A DNA stretch of 64,000 bases from contig JAIPEG010000003.1 of assembly GCA_021737405.1 (NCBI GenBank), forward strand, positions 62,001 through 126,000, read 5' to 3'. Positions within the stretch are counted from its first letter, which is position 1, and each line of letters begins with the position of its first letter. The notes under the pieces are model-generated. The model saw only the letters and a list, made by a program, of their open reading frames with translations. It was not told where the DNA came from and did no database searches. Both the position numbers and the translations under genes were made by a program. Source of the DNA: Bacteriovoracaceae bacterium (GTDB lineage: Bacteria; Bdellovibrionota; Bacteriovoracia; Bacteriovoracales; Bacteriovoracaceae). Positions 17,135-27,036 of the stretch are shown piece by piece.

Positions 17135-20100
17135 ATGAAAAGTATTAATCTACTACTCCTATTCACGATTTTCTTTGCCACCAGTTGCGTGGTTGGGGAA
17201 GTTCAAGCGCCAAAAGACTCATCGGGTGCAGTTGTAGCTCCTTCCTTAAATTCTCTCTCTCCAAGTTTTGGCCCGCTAGCTGGTGGCACGACTGTTACTT
17301 TAAGCGGAAGCGCTTTTGCTACAGGTTTGAGTGTTGATATTGGTGGAGTAACCTGTGCTTCAGTAAGTGTTCTCTCAACAACCTCGGCCACTTGTATAAC
17401 AGCTTCAAATAGCGCTGGATCAAAGACCGTTAGCCTCACAAGAACTGATGGCCTCTCAACAAGTCTTTCCTCTGTTTTTACCTACATTGGAGCCCCAACG
17501 ATTACATCTATCTCGCCTACTGTTGGATATACTAATATCGGTACACCAGTCACGATCACTGGGACCAATTTTGTCTCAGGAGCAACTGTCACGATAGGCG
17601 GTATAACTTGTGGAAGTGCTTCCGTTCTTTCAAGCACAAGTATTAGCTGTACCGCAGGCCCACGTACCGCTGCCGCCGTAACGGCCACGGTAACAAATAC
17701 AGATAGTCAAAGTGGTACAGGAGGTTCTTTCTTCTATGTCGATCCTCCAAATCCTACGGGTCTAAGTACTGCTGCAATGGGAGCAGGTGCTCTTGCGGGT
17801 GGTACAGCTATCGTTATTACAGGGTCTAACTTTCTATCCCCTACTGTAAGTATTGGTCCCTATCCTTGTACCGTGGGAAGTTCCACTGCGACGACCATTA
17901 ACTGCACGACCACGGGAACTGCAGTTGCAGGAACTTATGATATCGTTGTCACTAATTCGAATAATCTTAGTGGCACTTTTTCAAATGGCTATAAATATCA
18001 GGCCGCTCCCACTGTTACATCTATTTCCCCAACTGGAGGAAGTAATTCAACAAGTACAACTGTAACAATTTCAGGAACAGGTTTTGATACTATAAGAGGG
18101 GTCTCTATTAATTTGACGGGCTGTGGAACAGTTATCCCGGCAAGCCAAACGAGTGCCACGTGTACCACAACTGGTGGTGCTTTAGGCGCTGCCAATGTTA
18201 TCGTTACAAACCTCGATGGTGATAACCAAGCGAATATAGCGCCCTTTACAACTTTTACCTATCGTGTCGCCCCAACTATCGGAAGTGTCGTCGCTGATAC
18301 TGGTACATCCCCTGCAGGAAGTATCAATGGTGGTACCCACCTAACAATAAACGGAACTGACTTTGTTAATCCTTCGGTAAGTATTGGAGGAAGCACATGT
18401 ACCGTAAACACTGGTCTTTCAAGCTCCACCGTCATTGACTGTACGACGACAGCGAGATCTGCAGGCACTGCCAATGTAGTGGTTACCAACGAAGATAATC
18501 AGACGGACACAGCAAGTAATGCCTTTACATATCAAGTGGCCCCAACGATTGACACCAATGGAGTGTCACCAAATGGTGGTAACCCATCAACAAACACAAT
18601 TGTGACGATTACGGGCCAAAACTTTGATACTGTAAACGGAGTTGTCGTTGAAATTGATGGTTTTGTTTGTGGCACTCAAGCAGGCCTTACAGCAACCAGT
18701 GTGACTTGTACGACAACTGGTGGTTCAGGCATTGTTAATGTTGAAGTTATTAATCAAGATGGTGATCTACAGACGGCCTTATTAACCAATGGTTTTACCT
18801 ATCAAGCAGCGCCAACCATTTCTTCTGTTTCTCCAAATGCTGGAGCACAGACCGGAACTCCCATTATTACTATCAATGGATCAAACTTCTTAGCAGGAGC
18901 AACTGTCACCGTTGGTGGAACGACTTGTGGGAATCCAAGTGTTGATACTATTAATGATATTATTACATGTGAGCGTCCTCCAAGAGCAGCAGGCCCTGCA
19001 GTTGATGTCGTCGTGACTAACCCCGATAATCAAACAGGAACGGCTTCTAGTGCCTACACTTATCAAGTTCCACCTGACCTAGTAAGTCTTTCCGTTTCTG
19101 CAGGCAGAACCATTGGTAACTTTAATACTACTTTAACAGGAACCGACTTTGTCGGAGCAGTCGTCACTATCAATGGAAGAACGTGTTTAGAAGTTTCTCA
19201 AAATGCAACAACCATTGTGTGCTCTATTCCTAGTAACCTAGGTGTTGCGGGAACATATGATGTGGTTGTCACAAATTCTGATGGACAAGTCGACACCCTC
19301 CCAAGTGGCTTTCGCTATATTGGCCCTCCAACAATTTCGTCAAGAAACCCGACTGGTGGAAATCCTATAGGAAATAGCACAACCCTCTTTATCAATGGTA
19401 GTTTTGATATGGGTGTTGGGGTTCAACAAGTTTATATTGGTCTCCTCCCCTGCGATAGTTTTTCTGCGACATCTACTATTATTCAATGTGACCCTCCTGA
19501 CCAGGGAGTGGGGGCTTATGCCATAAGAGTCGTTATGAATGACGGTGGAAATCAAGAGGTCACCGCAACAGATACCTACACCTATTCGCCGGCGCCTGTT
19601 GTCGGCTCAGTTAGTCCCATTGGCGGCAGCACACTTGGTAACACTCTTGTCACAATTACGGGCACTGGCTTTTTACCAAATGCCGACATATTGATAGGAC
19701 CAAGTGCTACTTGTAATTTAGTCTCAGTAAGTGGAGATGGCACTCAAATCACTTGTACAACCTCGGCCACCATAGCAAACACTTATGATGTAACCGTTAC
19801 TAATACAGATGATCAAACTGACACTCTTTCCGCTTCGTATACCTATGCCATTCCACCAACGGTATCAGATCTTTCAGGAAATCATGATAATGCCTCCGCT
19901 ACTGGTGGTTCTACTATCAGAATTGAAGGAACAAGTTTTGTTACTGGAGCAGTGGCCTATCTTGATGGCCAGGTCTGTACTTCTACAACCTTTGTATCTG
20001 CTGGTGCTGTTGATTGTGTTGTTCCAGCAAGACTAGGCACAGCGACAGCAGGAGCAAAGGATGTCAGAGTTGTAAACCCAGATGGTCAGGAAGCAACGGG

Positions 20101-22657
20101 AGTCGGCATTTTTACTTATACTGATCCACCTGTAATAACCAGCATCTCAAGAGGAATAGGCAGTACCCTTGGTAGTGAGACCATTACAATCAATGGAACA
20201 AACTTTGGCACAACCGGTGGGCTCTCTGATGTAAGCCTCGCGGGTGTAACATGTGGGACTTTTACTTTAGTAAGTTCCACTGAAATAACTTGTATTACTG
20301 CTCCGACAGGTTCTGCTGTCACAGGGGACGTTGTTGTCGTCAATGCAGACTCAGATTTATTATCAGACACAATTACCAATGGTTTTAGTTATATTGCTCC
20401 ACCAAATATCGTAAGCATAAACGTCGCGAATGGTCCTTCAAATGGAGGAACCACTTTAATCCTCACGGGATCTGGGTTTATCGTCGGAGGACCAACAACA
20501 GTGACTATTGCAGGGGCGACTTGTACTGGCCCCGTCGTTGGTGGAACGATTGTGAGCGGAGTTGGAGATCAACTTACTTGTACAACAGGCTTAGCAACAG
20601 CGGGGTTAAACTACCCTATTGTTATCACAAACTTTGATGGACAAACGGACCCTGATGGAACTCCGACTTTTACATATGATCCTCCCCCAAGATTCAATGC
20701 CACAACTCCTTTGACAATCACGACAGGAAGTACAGCAGGTGGTGGCAGCCTAACTGTAAATGGAGGAGATTTTGTAAGTCCACTCGACATTTCAATTGGA
20801 GGCAGCCCTTTTACAAGCTGCTCCTTTACCAACGCAACCAGTGCCACCTGTCCAATACCGGCTGGTACAATTGGGGCACAAGACGTCATTATTAGAAACC
20901 CTGATTTGCAAACGGCCACTCTGACGGGAGGCTATACTTATGTTTCGGCTCCCGCTGTAACAAGTGCATCGCCAAATATTGTAGATGCTGTTGCATCGAC
21001 TCTCATCAGAGTTTTAGGCTCTGGTTTTATCAATGGCACAGGCCTCGCTGTTAATATTGATCCTAGTGGGACTAATGATGTATGCACCAGTCCAACATGG
21101 GTTAATTCTGGAGAGATTACATGTACAGCTCCTCCTCATGCAAGTGGACTAGTCGATATTCAAGTCACAAATGGAGATGGCAGTAATCAACTCTCTACTG
21201 GTGGCACAAGCGTATTGAACTTTATCGCTGCCCCAACAATTACTCCAGCATCTATTTCACCAAGTAGTGGTGTTGAAACTGGTGGCACAACGATTACGAT
21301 CACCGGAACAAACTTCACAACGACTCCTGTCCCAGAAGTCTTTGTGAATGGTGTGGCCTGCCAAAGCTTAGCTAACATCACAACGACTTCTATTGATTGC
21401 GTGACACCAAATATTTTACCAACGACAGGTGCGGTTGACGTTATGGTAAGAATTTATGGAACTGTATCTGCTACCGAAGTTGGAGGATATACTTATAACC
21501 CCAAACCAAGAGTCGATGCAGTCTCACCGACAGAGGGCCCTAAAACGGGCGGAACCATCTTAACAATTGATGGCGCTAATTTTGTCAATAATGTGGCCAC
21601 GACCATTTCTGTGGGAGGCATTCCCTGTGATACCGCAGTATCAATTACAACTACCCAAATCACTTGTACCCTTTCAACTGTTTCAGGAAATGGACCAACC
21701 GGCTCTGCCCAGACAATTGTTGTCACTAATAATGATGGCCAAGTGGGAACAAGTACCGCCCTTTACACGTACTTAGAGGCACCTGTGATCACCAACATTT
21801 CTCCAAGTGCTGGAAAGGCCTCCGGAGAGATCATCACGATTACCGGAACAGACTTTAGAACGAGTGTCAGCGTTGATATCAATGGCTCAAGTTGTTCTAT
21901 TATTGGAACCCCAACAGCTACGAGTATTCAATGTACAACCCCTATATTGACAGGAACATCTTCTTATAATGTTGTGGTGACAAATACGGATGGCCAGGCC
22001 GACACCGAAGTTAATGGGTTTCAGGCCCAAGCAGAGCCAACAATTGCAGGAGCCCTCTCCCCTAATTCAGGAGACCTCTCTGGCGGAACATTAGTAACGA
22101 TTACAGGAACAAATTTTGAGGCCGGTGCCCTCGTTTCCTTTGGGGCCAGTAGTGGCATTACACCAGATAGCATTAGTGGCACAACCATTACCGTTAGATC
22201 CCCCTTATCTGTGTCAACAGGTCTTGTAAATGTCGTTGTTCAAAACCCTACGGGACAAAGTGTGACCTCCACAAATGCTTTTACCTATACACCTGCCGCT
22301 CCAGAGCTTGAGTTTCAAATAGGTACTCTAAGCCCCAATCCACCAAACCCTGCGGATTACGATGCTGCTCCAAACTCTTCATCGGCAGTAAATCGCTCAT
22401 TGACTTACACACTTAAGAATGTCGGCTCTGCCACGACGTCCACAATAACAATATCCCGATCAGGAGCTAATACAGCCGCCTATTTTATTAACTCCGACAC
22501 ATGTACTGGAACAACACTCGCCGCCAATGCTGAATGTACAGTGGACGTTATCTTCTTAGGCGCTATTATGGCCGCAAGTACCACTTATACGGCAACACTC
22601 AATGCCACAGATGGAACCACAACTTCAACAAATAATATGACCGGGTCTACGCCATGA
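17135..22657 (+). CDS. giant lipoprotein with about 19 IPT/TIG repeats
   Basis: 1840 residues; the lipoprotein signal ends FFATSC (Cys18). The rest is an array of about 19 immunoglobulin-like IPT/TIG domains of 85-95 residues, each opening with a pattern like APTITSISPTVG, continuing GTPVTITGTNFVSGATVTIG and containing a Cys pair of the form ITCGS...SISC that could form one disulfide per domain. The last 120 residues (ELEFQIGTLSPNPPNPADYD onward) differ and look like a choice-of-anchor/ASH-type beta domain. Such arrays form extended rods on cell surfaces and act as adhesins. No transport or enzymatic domain is present. It is preceded by a sigma-28-type promoter and coupled (ATGA) to the next gene. 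Confidence 0.92.
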   Translation: MKSINLLLLFTIFFATSCVVGEVQAPKDSSGAVVAPSLNSLSPSFGPLAGGTTVTLSGSAFATGLSVDIGGVTCASVSVLSTTSATCITASNSAGSKTVSLTRTDGLSTSLSSVFTYIGAPTITSISPTVGYTNIGTPVTITGTNFVSGATVTIGGITCGSASVLSSTSISCTAGPRTAAAVTATVTNTDSQSGTGGSFFYVDPPNPTGLSTAAMGAGALAGGTAIVITGSNFLSPTVSIGPYPCTVGSSTATTINCTTTGTAVAGTYDIVVTNSNNLSGTFSNGYKYQAAPTVTSISPTGGSNSTSTTVTISGTGFDTIRGVSINLTGCGTVIPASQTSATCTTTGGALGAANVIVTNLDGDNQANIAPFTTFTYRVAPTIGSVVADTGTSPAGSINGGTHLTINGTDFVNPSVSIGGSTCTVNTGLSSSTVIDCTTTARSAGTANVVVTNEDNQTDTASNAFTYQVAPTIDTNGVSPNGGNPSTNTIVTITGQNFDTVNGVVVEIDGFVCGTQAGLTATSVTCTTTGGSGIVNVEVINQDGDLQTALLTNGFTYQAAPTISSVSPNAGAQTGTPIITINGSNFLAGATVTVGGTTCGNPSVDTINDIITCERPPRAAGPAVDVVVTNPDNQTGTASSAYTYQVPPDLVSLSVSAGRTIGNFNTTLTGTDFVGAVVTINGRTCLEVSQNATTIVCSIPSNLGVAGTYDVVVTNSDGQVDTLPSGFRYIGPPTISSRNPTGGNPIGNSTTLFINGSFDMGVGVQQVYIGLLPCDSFSATSTIIQCDPPDQGVGAYAIRVVMNDGGNQEVTATDTYTYSPAPVVGSVSPIGGSTLGNTLVTITGTGFLPNADILIGPSATCNLVSVSGDGTQITCTTSATIANTYDVTVTNTDDQTDTLSASYTYAIPPTVSDLSGNHDNASATGGSTIRIEGTSFVTGAVAYLDGQVCTSTTFVSAGAVDCVVPARLGTATAGAKDVRVVNPDGQEATGVGIFTYTDPPVITSISRGIGSTLGSETITINGTNFGTTGGLSDVSLAGVTCGTFTLVSSTEITCITAPTGSAVTGDVVVVNADSDLLSDTITNGFSYIAPPNIVSINVANGPSNGGTTLILTGSGFIVGGPTTVTIAGATCTGPVVGGTIVSGVGDQLTCTTGLATAGLNYPIVITNFDGQTDPDGTPTFTYDPPPRFNATTPLTITTGSTAGGGSLTVNGGDFVSPLDISIGGSPFTSCSFTNATSATCPIPAGTIGAQDVIIRNPDLQTATLTGGYTYVSAPAVTSASPNIVDAVASTLIRVLGSGFINGTGLAVNIDPSGTNDVCTSPTWVNSGEITCTAPPHASGLVDIQVTNGDGSNQLSTGGTSVLNFIAAPTITPASISPSSGVETGGTTITITGTNFTTTPVPEVFVNGVACQSLANITTTSIDCVTPNILPTTGAVDVMVRIYGTVSATEVGGYTYNPKPRVDAVSPTEGPKTGGTILTIDGANFVNNVATTISVGGIPCDTAVSITTTQITCTLSTVSGNGPTGSAQTIVVTNNDGQVGTSTALYTYLEAPVITNISPSAGKASGEIITITGTDFRTSVSVDINGSSCSIIGTPTATSIQCTTPILTGTSSYNVVVTNTDGQADTEVNGFQAQAEPTIAGALSPNSGDLSGGTLVTITGTNFEAGALVSFGASSGITPDSISGTTITVRSPLSVSTGLVNVVVQNPTGQSVTSTNAFTYTPAAPELEFQIGTLSPNPPNPADYDAAPNSSSAVNRSLTYTLKNVGSATTSTITISRSGANTAAYFINSDTCTGTTLAANAECTVDVIFLGAIMAASTTYTATLNATDGTTTSTNNMTGSTP

Positions 22658-23433
22658 TAAGAAAGATCTTAAAATCGACCTACCCTCTTTTAATATTGAT
22701 GATTTCTATAAAGGCTTATAGTCAGCAGGCCCACTGTGAGAAAGTCTTCGCAAACTTTGGTCAAGAAGAAATACAAAGTGATTGCCTTAACTATCTAAAA
22801 GGGAAGGCGATTGGAAATTTATATCGATTAGATAATGATCTGAATAAAGAGGTATTTGCGACTAGTAATTCAATACTCGTAAAAGAAAATGATCATGAAG
22901 AACTCCTTGCTGGAGAGGCCACAAGGCTTAAAAATATAATCGCGTTAAGACCTCAGTTTTCAAAAAAGGAAATTATCGTTCTCTTAGAAAATGGCGATGT
23001 CTACACCTATCTATCCCATATCCTCGGAAATGTGGGTCCTAAAAGAACCTTAAAAAACACCGAACTCTATGGTGCCGTTGATGTTGATGCATTTGAAAGC
23101 TCTCTCTTAGTTTTAAATAATGCCACCAAACGCCTGCTCTTCTTTAAAAGAGAGGCCAATAGCCACGCGCAAGAGTCTCACCGCTTTGATCAACTTGAGC
23201 GCCTGATAGAGCTCTCCCCTCACTATGAATATCAATCGATGAGTGTCGACTCAGTGAGTGGTCTTATTTACTTACTCACGACTAAGGGTGAATTACTTGA
23301 ATGGATAAAAGATAAAGAGACTTTTAAAGTCATAAGACAGGGGCTCACAGCTGACTCTCTTGACTTCAATTCCATAAAAGGAGCCCTTATTTTAAGGACT
23401 CCAAGCTCTGAAGAAGAATTAAAACTTCGGTAA
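22654..23433 (+). CDS. exported protein coupled to the IPT/TIG lipoprotein
   Basis: 259 residues with a signal peptide ending near AYSQQ. Short repeating strands such as GNLYRLDNDLNKEVFATSNS, EIIVLLENGDVYTYL, SLLVLNNATKRLLFF and GLIYLLTTKGELLEW resemble blades of a small beta-propeller. I do not recognise a named family. Its ATG lies inside the stop of the lipoprotein gene (ATGA), so both are made together and it may help to assemble or anchor the rod. Its 3' end overlaps the convergent gene by 15 bp. Confidence 0.75.
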   Translation: MIRKILKSTYPLLILMISIKAYSQQAHCEKVFANFGQEEIQSDCLNYLKGKAIGNLYRLDNDLNKEVFATSNSILVKENDHEELLAGEATRLKNIIALRPQFSKKEIIVLLENGDVYTYLSHILGNVGPKRTLKNTELYGAVDVDAFESSLLVLNNATKRLLFFKREANSHAQESHRFDQLERLIELSPHYEYQSMSVDSVSGLIYLLTTKGELLEWIKDKETFKVIRQGLTADSLDFNSIKGALILRTPSSEEELKLR

Positions 23434-23949
23434 AGATTGAGAAAACTCTCCCAGATATACTGGGGCGCCGTCTTTTAATTTATTAAGAAAGACATACTCT
23501 CCATCAAGAAGCTCACAAGTCCCCAATGGACCCTCTATTAAGGTGACAAATTCAACAATATAAAATTGTGACTTCTTAGACCCACTCTTATTTTTTACCG
23601 CCTTCCAACGGAGCTCCCAAGTATTGTAAGCATCATAGACGTCTTCTGGTTCGTTAAAATACTCATCACAGCGGTCCTCTACTCGTTCTCCATAGTATGA
23701 GGCCCATTCGTGAAAGTCATGCTCTGACTCTAGATAAGCCTCGGCCTTTTCAAGCCACTTTGGTCCACGACTCTCTTTGATCACAAATTTTTGAAAAAGA
23801 TCCGGCTCAAGACCCAAAATATAGGCCGATTGAGTTCCCCAGTCGTCATTATAGACGATATAATCATCAGTTTGCGTAATGAGTTCAACTTCAGCTGCCA
23901 TTGTCCCCATTAAAAATAGGCCAAAAAGCACTAATATTATTTGTTTCAT
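23419..23949 (-). CDS. exported protein of unknown function
   Basis: Start set at ATG 23949 (MKQIILVLFGLFLMGTMAAE), which gives a clean signal peptide; a start 4 codons upstream is possible. About 155 mature residues, acidic and aromatic-rich (YIVYNDDWGTQSAYILG, HEWASYYGERVEDRCDEYF) with a conserved-looking Cys pair. No family recognised. It stands alone, with the promoter presumably in the 256-bp gap toward the transpeptidase gene. Confidence 0.7.
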   Translation of the reverse strand: MKQIILVLFGLFLMGTMAAEVELITQTDDYIVYNDDWGTQSAYILGLEPDLFQKFVIKESRGPKWLEKAEAYLESEHDFHEWASYYGERVEDRCDEYFNEPEDVYDAYNTWELRWKAVKNKSGSKKSQFYIVEFVTLIEGPLGTCELLDGEYVFLNKLKDGAPVYLGEFSQSLPKF

Positions 23950-24082
23950 AAACTCCCCCAAAGTTACCTAGTAGAAGGAGGATATAGGACAAAATCCCCA
24001 CATTGAAATTCAAGTTGAAAAGTTTATAAGACACAGTTTTCAAAAAATTTGGGGACCACACATAAAAAACCTTATTAAATTA

Positions 24083-24100
24083 AACACTTACAAGAGTGTT
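24083..24100. promoter_or_regulatory. perfect inverted repeat in the divergent region before the transpeptidase gene
   Basis: AACACT-TACAAG-AGTGTT, a 6-6-6 perfect inverted repeat in A+T-rich DNA about 105 bp before the L,D-transpeptidase start and about 130 bp from the divergent gene. It has no T-run, so an operator is more likely than a terminator. The protein that would bind it is unknown. Confidence 0.35.
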
Positions 24101-24205
24101 CATAATATTGAACGCCTTGTAATTTTGACACGGTTGCAAGAATCCCTTCTCAATTAATTATATACTCAGTGCGTTACCCAAAACCCTAACTAGAGAGGAG
24201 CACAC

Positions 24206-25783
24206 GTGTCTCTGAAAAATCTTTCGATCACCCTTTGTCTTGGAATGGCAGGTTTGGCCCAGGCCTCAGCTAATGTTCCCTACTCTTTCCCAGCTCATAA
24301 AGATGTATCTTTGAATAATTTTGATGACACTGGTTTTAATGTTGGAAAAGAGGCCAAGAGATTCTCTACTAAAAGAGAAATTACTGTTGGCTCGACCATT
24401 ATGGCCCATGATCGCTACCAAAGAATTTTCACAAAAGTTGGAAATGAGTACAAATATCACACGATGATTGCTCGCCTTGATCGCATACAAGTAGTCGATC
24501 TCAATCGTGCAGATGATAACCCTTACATAAAAGTAAAGATTGAAAGCTCAGTCGATAGACGTCTTGTTGGAAAAGAATTTTACACTCAAGTCAACGGGCT
24601 TTCTGAATATGAAGACTATAAAGACTTTGATGCCGATGTTTATATGGTTCAAAATATTGCCACAGAAAAACTTCGTGTATATCAACGAGTGTGTAAAGAT
24701 AACTCTTGTCCTCCAAAAATGATTTTTGAAACAGATTTTGTCTCTGGTGAAAAAAAAGGTGACCCTGAATATAAAAAGAACACTCACGTTGGGAACTACC
24801 GAATTTTCGAATGGGAGAAGTTCTATCAAGACAAAGGCTGGGGTGGACATTACCCTTCTTGGTATGATCCAAGCTTTCCTGAAGCACCAAAGCCAGAAGA
24901 CAGCTGGAGTGCCTGGTTTGATAAAGAAGTTATGCCTTGGGAATTTTGTGAAACAATAAATGGTAAAGAGAAATGTTCTAAGAAAGGTATGATGAGAGGA
25001 GCTTTTGGTTGGTTTACAGCTTTAGTAGAGCCTCACTATGGAACAGGTCAATGGACCCATGGAACTATTGGTTGGGCAGAGAGTTCAATTGAAAATATCT
25101 ATAGAGCAAAGGGTGAAGACACTCTTGGGAAATTCGCTAACTTTTTTACTTCATTAAGAAGTAGCGGTTGTTCACGAGTTTCGAATCCTTCAGTGGCCTT
25201 CTTGCGCCACATTCTTCCAGTAGGGACACCTTTGATTAAGATCTATGCGCTAGAAGCATACCAAGATCAAGCCTCAATGGAGAGAAACTATGAAGTAGGA
25301 GCAACCTCAACGTGGGACTTCATGCTTACAAAAGATGGTGTGCGTGAAACAGGAGTTAAGGCAACGACCGCCCATAAGAATTATGTCGAAAGATTTGGGT
25401 TAAATTCATTTGATAATATCCTTGAAGAAGGTACCTATGAATTTAGAAAGTACCCAACTGTGGTTCAGTATCAATTTAAGCCAAAATCTAGTGGAAATGG
25501 CTACCGTAGTTCAAAGGGTTGCATAGAGGACACTGTTGATAATTATGCCAATAATGGTCTTAATTCAGATGATCGCTCATTCTTTGATATTGATAATGAG
25601 AAGAGTATTAAATCAAAGCAATGTAATGTCTATAAAATCCCAGGGGACGCATTTGTTGGTAGATTTTACGTTGATACGGGTCTTGTCGATGGCTACGATC
25701 ACCCGAAGGCTGATGGTGTAATTAGAGGCGGTTTTCGTTCTCAAAAGTACCCAGAATTTTTAGAATTAAAGAATTACAAATAA
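24206..25783 (+). CDS. exported L,D-transpeptidase (YkuD)-like protein
   Basis: GTG start with GAGAGGAG 6-8 bp upstream. The signal peptide ends near AQASA. The catalytic signature is WTHGTIGW with His285 and SSGCSRVSN with Cys322, then a GTPLIKIY strand. This is the HGx...SxGCxR pattern of YkuD domains, which form 3-3 cross-links or attach proteins to peptidoglycan. The domain is embedded: about 260 residues precede it and 180 follow, both without a family I recognise; the C-terminal part has a GCIEDT segment. The insertion between His and Cys (about 36 residues) is longer than usual. Bdellovibrio carries many such enzymes for altering prey wall, so that role is possible. A strong terminator follows. 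Confidence 0.85.
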   Translation: MSLKNLSITLCLGMAGLAQASANVPYSFPAHKDVSLNNFDDTGFNVGKEAKRFSTKREITVGSTIMAHDRYQRIFTKVGNEYKYHTMIARLDRIQVVDLNRADDNPYIKVKIESSVDRRLVGKEFYTQVNGLSEYEDYKDFDADVYMVQNIATEKLRVYQRVCKDNSCPPKMIFETDFVSGEKKGDPEYKKNTHVGNYRIFEWEKFYQDKGWGGHYPSWYDPSFPEAPKPEDSWSAWFDKEVMPWEFCETINGKEKCSKKGMMRGAFGWFTALVEPHYGTGQWTHGTIGWAESSIENIYRAKGEDTLGKFANFFTSLRSSGCSRVSNPSVAFLRHILPVGTPLIKIYALEAYQDQASMERNYEVGATSTWDFMLTKDGVRETGVKATTAHKNYVERFGLNSFDNILEEGTYEFRKYPTVVQYQFKPKSSGNGYRSSKGCIEDTVDNYANNGLNSDDRSFFDIDNEKSIKSKQCNVYKIPGDAFVGRFYVDTGLVDGYDHPKADGVIRGGFRSQKYPEFLELKNYK

Positions 25784-25791
25784 GAATAATG

Positions 25792-25813
25792 GCGCCTCTT
25801 TCGAGGCGCTTTT
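25792..25813 (+). terminator. rho-independent terminator after the transpeptidase gene
   Basis: Perfect 7-bp G+C-rich stem GCGCCTC/GAGGCGC with a TTTC loop, directly followed by TTTT, 9 bp after the stop codon. It also lies at the 3' end of the convergent CBS-domain gene, whose stop touches it. Confidence 0.88.
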
Positions 25814-26325
25814 CATTTAAAAATCCATCCCAATAGATCATGATGAGTAACAATCCCTGTTAATTGCTTAAAACTATCAACGACTGGAATCGCCGAAATA
25901 TTCTCCCTAACCATAACCCGCGCCAAATGATCAATTGGAGTTTCTTCATGGCAAACAAGAACCATAGACGTCATAAATTGACCTGCCATGGCGTGTTCAC
26001 CTAAGTCCATTTTTTTTAACCATGAGACATCTCTATCACTGATTAGCCCCTTTACTTGATCACCATCAGTTAATACAAGATGATGAATATTCTTAGTTTT
26101 AAAGATATTGATTGCCTCAACTGCTAGCGCCTCATGATCAACGGTTAGAACAGGAGAGCTCATGACTTCAATGGCGAAGGTTCCCTTTGCCTCTTCCCTT
26201 TTAATGACCACTGGTTGCTGACGAGAGGGAGAAAGTGTTGGATCAAGGCGAGAGCCTGAGTCATGATTTAAATAATCAAACTCAATTGCAGAGAGATTCC
26301 CTTTTGTCAGAATAAAAAATGCCAT
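25813..26325 (-). CDS. CBS-domain protein
   Basis: 170 residues. After about 45 polar residues come two CBS motifs: VMSSPVLTVDHEALAVEAIN with HHLVLTDGDQVKGLISDRDV, and FMTSMVLVCHEETPIDHLAR with ISAIPVVDSFKQLTGIVTHH. A CBS pair typically binds adenine nucleotides and acts as a regulatory module. No enzymatic domain is fused, so it would act as a stand-alone sensor. GAAGGAG sits just before the ATG. Its target is not evident from neighbours, which are unrelated. Confidence 0.9.
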   Translation of the reverse strand: MAFFILTKGNLSAIEFDYLNHDSGSRLDPTLSPSRQQPVVIKREEAKGTFAIEVMSSPVLTVDHEALAVEAINIFKTKNIHHLVLTDGDQVKGLISDRDVSWLKKMDLGEHAMAGQFMTSMVLVCHEETPIDHLARVMVRENISAIPVVDSFKQLTGIVTHHDLLGWIFK

Positions 26326-26547
26326 AAATTCTCCTTCTTCTTCTTAAGTTTAAGTTAATTAATGAAGAGACTCAAATGGCAAAAATAGTGTTTTTCCTTT
26401 TTAAAGATATCGATAAATTTTTCACTCTTTTGTTATTTTAATGACTTGGAGCATGTAAAAATTACCTTAATAGAATCCTAATTTTAATTTTGGCCTTGAG
26501 GTTGGTACCTCTATAAGAAGAGATTAAAACCTTTGGAGACATCTTTG

Positions 26548-27036
26548 ATGAAATTATGCCTTCTCATATTGGTGACCTTAGCTAACTTTAAAGCGCTGGC
26601 CATTATCACCAAGGACTGCCCAAAAGTCATTGAGATGGAGATGCATTACTTCGTCATCGAAGAAGGCCTAGCAGAAAATTCAGAAATCAAAGCATTAGAA
26701 GAGCTATTCAGCAGTCTCTACAGAATGTCGATCAAGTACAACATAAAATTTGCAGGTGGCTCTAAATGCTACTATGAAGGTCGTGATGGAAGAGGCGTCT
26801 TTCACAATGCCAGACTAGAGGGATCAACCACAGAGAACGCCACAAAACCTGCTGTCTTTATAAATAAGTCAAAAAACATGATTGCCCAAGTTCTTATTGA
26901 AGATGTCAGTCTTTCAGCGATTACTGCAAAAAATGATGAAGTATCTATCATTCATCGTGGAGAAGTTTGCCTTTGGGGCAACTGTGGCCCCAAAGATACC
27001 CTTATAGCGAAAGGAATTGTCCGATTCCTTAAATAA
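26548..27036 (+). CDS. exported protein of unknown function
   Basis: Start at ATG 26548, 9 bp after GGAG; the in-frame TTG at 26533 overlaps that site. Signal peptide MKLCLLILVTLANFKALA; about 145 mature residues with four cysteines (KDCPK, SKCYYEG, EVCLWGNCGP). The pattern GEVCLWGNCGPKD suggests a disulfide near the end. No family recognised. Its end overlaps the convergent receiver gene by 8 bp. Confidence 0.75.
   Translation: MKLCLLILVTLANFKALAIITKDCPKVIEMEMHYFVIEEGLAENSEIKALEELFSSLYRMSIKYNIKFAGGSKCYYEGRDGRGVFHNARLEGSTTENATKPAVFINKSKNMIAQVLIEDVSLSAITAKNDEVSIIHRGEVCLWGNCGPKDTLIAKGIVRFLK

Noticed and set aside
17203-21776. Many short minus-strand and alternative-frame ORFs across the TIG lipoprotein gene
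   Set aside because: All lie inside a clear 1840-residue coding frame with repeat periodicity; they are by-products of repeated G+C-rich codons.
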